From Eumeta japonica (lineage: Eukaryota > Arthropoda > Insecta > Lepidoptera > Psychidae): a DNA stretch of 64,000 nt. The position numbers and the translations under genes were made by a program. Shown here in pieces: positions 58,218 through 64,000 of the stretch (positions within the stretch are counted from its first letter, which is position 1; each line of letters begins with the position of its first letter). The notes under the pieces are model-generated. The model was not told where the DNA came from. It worked only from the letters and a program-made list of their open reading frames with translations, and did no database searches. The stretch lies in assembly GCA_005406025.1 (NCBI GenBank), contig BGZK01000747.1:62001-126000 (forward strand), written 5' to 3'.

Positions 58218-58658
58218 TTGTTTAATTATATTTTTTTTTATTTTTATTATATAATTTTATTTTACTTAAAAAATATATATTTAAGTGAGACAGCTAAAGA
58301 CCATAATACAAATTCAAACTAAGCATTAAGATTTCAACACATCACATCCAGAACAATAAGATGTTGATCAATTTTAGAACGCATCTATTGATTGCTTCTA
58401 GCGCTGGTGAGCATTGACGGTCGGGGAATTCCCTCATATTGTTAACCAAGAAAGTATTTTTTTTCGTGACGCTGGCGTTGGGGCGAGCTAGCAAGGCAAT
58501 GTTAGGGGAATCCCGGATTTGCTATTTTATATTTACGGAGGGCTCTACTGCGCATTCTTTGCTTGATTGTTTTATAATAGAATTGGCCATTTGTATCTTT
58601 TTCGTAGTTGCTGCTTTATTGAAGCAAAGTAAAGTATTTGTGAAAGTTACGTATTAAT

Positions 58659-61209
58659 ATGTCTAGTTCTAGAAAATATCTAAATGGGAGTGAAAAACGA
58701 AAGAGAAAAAGGGAAACTGAAGAAAAAAATAAAAAGTCACGTAAAATTAGTCGGTACTTGAAGAATAATGATTTTATTAATGAAAACGCGAGTGGAGAGT
58801 GCTCTGAAAGTGAAGAATTGGACCTTACTAAAAGTATACCAGAATTACCAGATGCAGCACCCGACACCAGTATCTATCTAGATCCAAAACAACCACAACA
58901 AGGTACTAGCAAAATCAAAGTAACCCATATTTTAGTGTGAACAATATTGCATCTTCACCATATGTTACTGGTAAGGGTAATTTTAAAGAGCTAACTGATC
59001 AAGTGAAACGGTTCGTGATCGAAAACGGACATTGTAAACCTAAGGCCCCTTTCTTAAAAGATAGTGACAATAGATATTTTCTAGAAAAACATTACTACAT
59101 TCAGTGGCGGCGCTAGGCGTCGGCGACGTCGGCGACCGCCGACGGCCTCGCTCCTGTGGGGCCTCGCAAAAAGTTTAACAATGCTAAATTTTAAAGCTGT
59201 AGTTATTCGTATATACCTTTTTTTCGTACGCGTGAGTAGTATTTGACATAAATACCTACAAATGACGTAAATTGTATTGACATTTAGTAATTTAGTTTAT
59301 ATTGCATTGGAAATTTTATTATTATTTATGTTTAAAAAATTATAAATATTTATCTTTATCTTTATACTTACATCAGCCGCATTGGTTCACATGCGTAATG
59401 TCCAAAATAAAAATATTAAAGGGCAATGTCCAAAAATAAATATGACCAATTATAATTACATATTTCTGACTGGGTAATGAAAAAGGCCTCACAAAGCTGA
59501 TGTCGCCGACGCCTACATTTGGTCTAGCGCCGCCACTGACTATATTGTTTCCAAGTCTGGCGTAAAACTTGAACATACATGGCTATCATATTCTTTAACA
59601 CTTCAGAAGGCGTATTGTGAACCGTGTTGGTTATTCGTAAATTGGGCATCTAAAAAAATACAAAATGTTTGGATGGATAGCTATGACGGCTGGAAACAGA
59701 ATGTAGACGCCATAGAAAGACACGAGACATTGAAAATTCAACTGGATTCTTGTTTGACGTATCAACAGTGGCGGCTACACCGAACACTTGATGAAGAGCA
59801 GGAGTCTGTGATCAAAAAAGAAAAATCTTCTTGGCGCTAAGTACTTTCTAGACTACTTGATGTTACTCTGACCTTTTCAACGTGTAATTTAGCCTTTCGT
59901 GGCCACAGAGAAAAGGCCGGGAGCAATGATCTGAGCTCCCTAGGAAACTTTATTGGAAACTGAGTATTATTGAATTATTAGGAAAACACGACCCGATTTC
60001 ACAAGAATTGCTAAGCAAACCAAAAGGCCAGATAAAATACTTAAGTCCAAAAATACAGGGAGAGGTTATTGATATACAAAAATTTTTTTATACAGTTCAA
60101 CAAATTTATAATTTTTTTGGACATAGTATCAAATGATGGAATATTCTATCAAGTTTTATATCTAATAAAGAAAGGGAGTCTTTAACTTCAATAACGTTAA
60201 AAACATTAAACCGTACTAGATGGGCTGGACGTTATGAGGCTGTTTCTGCTTTAAAAGTTCGGTTTGTTGAAGTCCAAAAAGCGCTTACGAAAACAATTCT
60301 GTTAAATCCCAAATCAGATGAAAGAAAGGAAGCTATTTCACTCAAGAAAAAGATCGAGAACTACAATTTTATTTATTGGTTTTCCATTGCAAAATTCTAC
60401 AAACTGATGTTGCCTCCAAAGCACTTCAGTCTAAAGCCATCGATCTTTCGAATGCCTTAAAACGTTTGAAAATTTGTCTAGAGGAATTGGAAAGGTATCT
60501 ACATGAATTTGCAGATTTAAAAATGGTAGTAAATAGTGTAGCAGAAAAATGGTCCATCAATCCTGAATTTTCTAAAACTCGTCAGAGGAAGGTAAAACGC
60601 TATTTTGACGAACTTTGCGAAGATGAGCGTCTCCAAGCTCCAAAAAGTTTGTTCAAAGTGAACATATTTTATCGAGTATTGGACATCATTATCAATCAAC
60701 TGAAATCGCATTTTCTGCCGATGAATGAAATTGTTTCCAATTTCAGTGTTTTGCAACCTTCAATTTTGCAAATTTTAAATGACACTGATCTATTATAAAA
60801 AGCTCTAGAATTTGTTGATATATATAAAAAAGGCATATCTGAATCATTTGCCCGTGAAATTATCAGTTTTCGATCCACTTTCAGAGAAGAAATAGAAAAA
60901 TCTTCGTATATTGGAGACCTCGCTGATTTAGTAATAATAAAGAATCATTTTTAGTCCTGTAGCTTTCCTAAAGTATGCACTGCATTAATGTTATTTGTTA
61001 CAATTCCTGTGACTACAACTAGTGCTGAACGATCATTTTCAAAACCAAAATTAATAAAAACCAATTTAAGAAACTCTATGGGAGTTTAAGACAGATTGCG
61101 TAACTTGGCTATTCTGTCTATTGAAAATTCTATGGCCCGATCTTTAAACTTTGATGACGTCATAGATACTTTTGCGGAACAGAAAGCTCGGAGAAAAGAT
61201 TTTTCTTAA
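58659..61209 (+). pseudogene. Broken hAT transposase, ZMYM1-like
   Basis: Begins MSSSRKYLNGSEKRKRKRE at 58659. Pieces in order: a TTF-type zinc-finger region (GKGNFKELTDQVKRFVIENG, KPKAPFLKDSDNRYFLEKHY, then CEPCWLF near 59615), helical middle (60376-60798, containing DVASKALQSKAIDLSNALKR and VLDIIINQL), and the hAT C-terminal dimerisation motif PVTTTSAERSFSKPKLIKTN followed by LRNSMG near 61000-61085. At least one frameshift near 58935, a nested insertion at 59102, stops near 59840, 60798, 60953 and 61088. Domesticated hAT-derived genes exist, but the breaks show this copy is dead. Confidence 0.88.
59102..59538. mobile_element. Nested hAT-type MITE, 437 bp, with 8-bp target duplication
   Basis: Terminal inverted repeats CAGTGGCGGCGCTAG (59102-59116) and CTAGCGCCGCCACTG (59524-59538). 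Flanked by ACTACATT (59094-59101) and ACTATATT (59539-59546), an 8-bp duplication with one difference, as expected of hAT. Subterminal regions are also complementary (GTCGGCGACGTCGGCGACC / TGTCGCCGACGCC). No transposase. It sits inside the transposase pseudogene, whose frame continues in register across it. Confidence 0.93.
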
Positions 61210-61424
61210 TAAATATCTTATTGAAATCAAAATGTTATTTCATTGTAAATGTCTAAACCTATGCTCCTGAAAATAAAATTTAATTAGTTGGGTAACTACA
61301 CAAGTAGTTTATAAAAATTAAACTAAGTAGGTACTCAAATATGTTATGTACAACCTGACGATTTTTACTGATAGGGCCCGCCCAAATAATTTGCCACGGG
61401 CCCCAGATGGTATAGTTACGCCAC

Positions 61425-64000
61425 GGGTCACAAATGCGAAGCTGAAGAAGATAGTGAACGTAAAGAGACGGAATCAAAGAAATATTTTAATTGTACATAG
61501 TTTTACACGGTACACCTATAGACAAAATGTTACGGACCTTAGTATTAATTATTTATTACGTTACATTTGCATCAAACAACTGTTGCCTAAATTATCCGTA
61601 AGTTTCGCACTTTCTTTACCACAGGTATTGTAAAATTTAAGTTTGTATAATGTCACTGGCAAACAACAGTGTATTCGCAGGTTAAAAATATAAGATTTGA
61701 AGGAACTCTGGAAATGTGTAATTTCACATTGATGCCAGAGTTAAGTCAAATAGTAGCACCAAGCATTTAATAGTTTGGACCGATCCTTGTTCTAGATAAA
61801 ATAAAAATTTGAACCTAATAACATTGTAGCAATTCCTAGTATATGATGAAAGTTTTAATATTGTTGACTACAAACCTATGATAAAATACATTTACCATGT
61901 TTCCAATCGAGACTTTGGCAGAATGGCAATAAATGTGAAGTATTGGAAAATAATTACTTCTGAATAATAATTTTAAATACTATGAATTACGCAAAAATGC
62001 CGAATTAATTGATATGAGTCTTCATGTTTATAATCTTGAGAAACTATCTAGTGTTTTGAGCTTTATATATCATACTAAAAAAACATTAAAGACCACAAAA
62101 TTGAATTCAAAAATGGTAGAAAATGGATAAGAAGAGTATGTTTTGGCTCTTACTTGCTTAATAATAATAATAATGATCTGTATGACTATAAGCATTATTT
62201 TTAAAAGCTCAAACTCTTACGAAAAATATAAATGCAAGTTCTAATGTGAAATACATTCGAAAATTAAATAACGTCCGTGAACCATTCAAAAAAGTTTAAG
62301 AAAACAGTTCCCTTGTGTTCTAATGGATTATAAATTGTTTTATGAAAATATTTTAATATACAAAAAAAAATTTAAATCATCAATCTTGTAAGTCTAAATA
62401 ATATTTTAAAAATTTTTCGCAGAGCTATAAAGACATTGTAAAAAGGAACGTTTATTCATGTCAACATAAACATTTAACTACACATTCCAATAGCATTTAA
62501 TAGATCCGTTGCCCTTATATCAAGTACAGAGAATAGAGAAATAAGGCTTAAACGATAAGACTGAAAGACCTTAAATTGCATTCATAATAATTACTGTACC
62601 TTCACTTATTAATATTGAAAGCGATAAGTTTATTTTTGAATTTATTTCTCTTTGTTAACATCAGTTCTATAGATATTGGCCAATGTGGGCTTCGCATTCC
62701 CGCATTTAGGGTTGAAGTGAAAAAGGTTAAAGTATAATGCATAAGATGGAAGGAAAATTCAAAAGAAGCAAATAGGTAATTGACATTTTAAAAATTAGGG
62801 ACCTGTCACCAAATATATGAATCAACATTTGTTTTTAAAGCAGTGTGCCCTTTTTTCTTCATAGTCAAATACGATTTGGATAAACTTTATACTTCGCAGA
62901 ATTGTAAACTGGCAGTGAAATGTGAGTATGAGAGTTTTATGATCAATTAAGTGTATTAATAAATGTAGGTAAGTTGACAATCGGTAAGTCGTGCTCCTGC
63001 ATTTAAGATTCTCCACCAACGAATAAATTATGTGAAATTACAGTAACTGCACAAAGTTTAAACCAAACGGACATCCATCTTTTTTATTCATATATTTGAA
63101 AAATACACTTAACAATAAATATCCTCGTGCGTGTCCCTACGGACCATTTATTACATTATGACATTGAAGAATGAAATTTGTCAATATTTGCAAAAATGAT
63201 TAACATGTTTCGTTCAAAGTAATTTTCATTTTATTTTTATTCAATTTATTTATAAAATTATATTATTGAGATTTTTTAGAATTTTCCAATACGCATGATT
63301 CAACATTTACCGAGGGGGACACAAAATTAACGACTTTTGAACGTATAATAAAACTCATTTTTAAATTTTAATGAATTTTTAATTACTTATCTAAACATCC
63401 CATAACAAAAGTGTATACAAAAATATTTTTATTTATACTACGATTTTTTGTACGAATAGTTTCTTTTTTTTCTTTTCATTTGTAAAATTAAACGGCGATT
63501 CACATTTAAGACGTACTTACAAATAAAATTAATAATGATCGATGATAAAATTATAGAGTTATAATGCTGTGATGTCCCTAGGCACTTAAGGACAGAGGAA
63601 TAAGAAATTAAACTAATCGTCGGCTCAATTTTTCTTCAAACCAGATGGATGTTAGCATCAATTCTTAATCATGATAACACACTGTACTTGTATGTTCTAC
63701 GTCATAATAAAAAAAAAATTTTTCTTTTTAATTTTTAGTCGATTCACTCAAATTTATGCTATTGTTATTTGTGACTTATTTTTTTATTAATCACTCTTTA
63801 TAAATAACAACGCAATAAACTGTGTAGTAATTCATTTTGACAAAGACAAAAGCACAATGGTCTATGGTCTGTTCTTACCCTATTCTTGTAGTTACTTTAT
63901 CGTTTTTTCTGACAGTACAGTCAAACAACATAAGAAATATTTCTTGTTTAGTATTTATATTACTTTGCCTATTATTATAATAATCTTTAACGTTTAAAAT
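61425..64000. other. Intergenic stretch to the right edge, nothing recognised
   Basis: AT-rich, with only short open frames lacking splice or family support. Confidence 0.5.

Larger units (their letters stand above)
58380..61424 (+). mobile_element. Decayed hAT transposon (zinc-finger MYM/TTF-type)
   Basis: Holds a broken transposase gene (58659-61209). The right end near 61390-61424 reads ...CAGATGGTATAGTTACGCCAC, whose complement GTGGCGTAACTATACCATCT is like the ends of hAT elements of this type. I found no matching left terminal repeat near 58380, so the left boundary is a guess. A second element (59102-59538) is nested inside. Confidence 0.7.

Noticed and set aside
2698..61424. A functional gene cluster or defence-like system
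   Set aside because: AMMECR1, Rsf-1, the orphan exons and asteroid share no pathway, strand logic or spacing; co-location looks incidental.

Overview
This is a window of an AT-rich, intron-rich insect nuclear genome, most probably a moth or butterfly (Lepidoptera). The three recognisable genes are animal genes. Several dispersed repeats resemble, from memory, repeat tails common in lepidopteran genomes: the 'gattgagctgaaatttt' / 'ggtggccataggaactc' family near 57.5-58.2 kb, the 'aaggccggcaatgc...' tail near 34.0 kb, and the 'acatacatac...aagcgtgtaaaa' tail near 45.2 kb. No prokaryotic, organellar, tRNA, rRNA or CRISPR feature was seen.

Layout. (1) 0.3-1.0 kb, minus strand: the first two coding exons of an AMMECR1 homologue, whose remaining exons lie beyond the left edge. 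(2) 2.7-43.35 kb, plus strand: one very large gene, the homologue of remodelling and spacing factor 1 (Rsf-1). I assembled it from 26 coding exons. All introns are GT-AG, the phases agree at every junction, and the exons sum to 6594 nt, or 2197 codons plus stop. The protein has an N-terminal WHIM-type region, a long acidic/serine-rich segment, one PHD finger, the conserved GRGKDIST segment, an RGG-like patch, a charged helix and a long Pro/Ser/His-rich C-terminus. (3) 45.5-47.8 kb, minus strand: two clean exons that look like the 3' end of an unidentified gene, next to a decayed LTR-retrotransposon fragment. (4) 54.8-56.7 kb, plus strand: an Asteroid-family (XPG/FEN1-like) gene in one coding exon, possibly with an upstream in-frame mini-exon. 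(5) 57.5-61.4 kb: a 120-bp tandem repeat, then a broken hAT transposase gene that carries a second, small hAT-like insertion inside it. (6) 61.4-64 kb: AT-rich sequence with no gene seen.

The Rsf-1 introns are full of transposon debris: two decayed mariner copies (23.0-24.5 and 27.2-28.4 kb), a pogo/Tigger-like MITE at 30 kb, a GC-rich poly(A)-tailed insertion with target duplications at 13.75-14.7 kb, and several dispersed repeats and hairpins. Rsf-1 is a chromatin-assembly factor that partners the ISWI ATPase. AMMECR1 and Asteroid are unrelated neighbours, so nothing suggests a functional cluster. I found no convincing new multi-gene system. The best leads are the orphan minus-strand exons, the possible premature-stop isoform of Rsf-1 just before the PHD finger, the degenerate catalytic positions in the Asteroid protein, and several unexplained hairpins.
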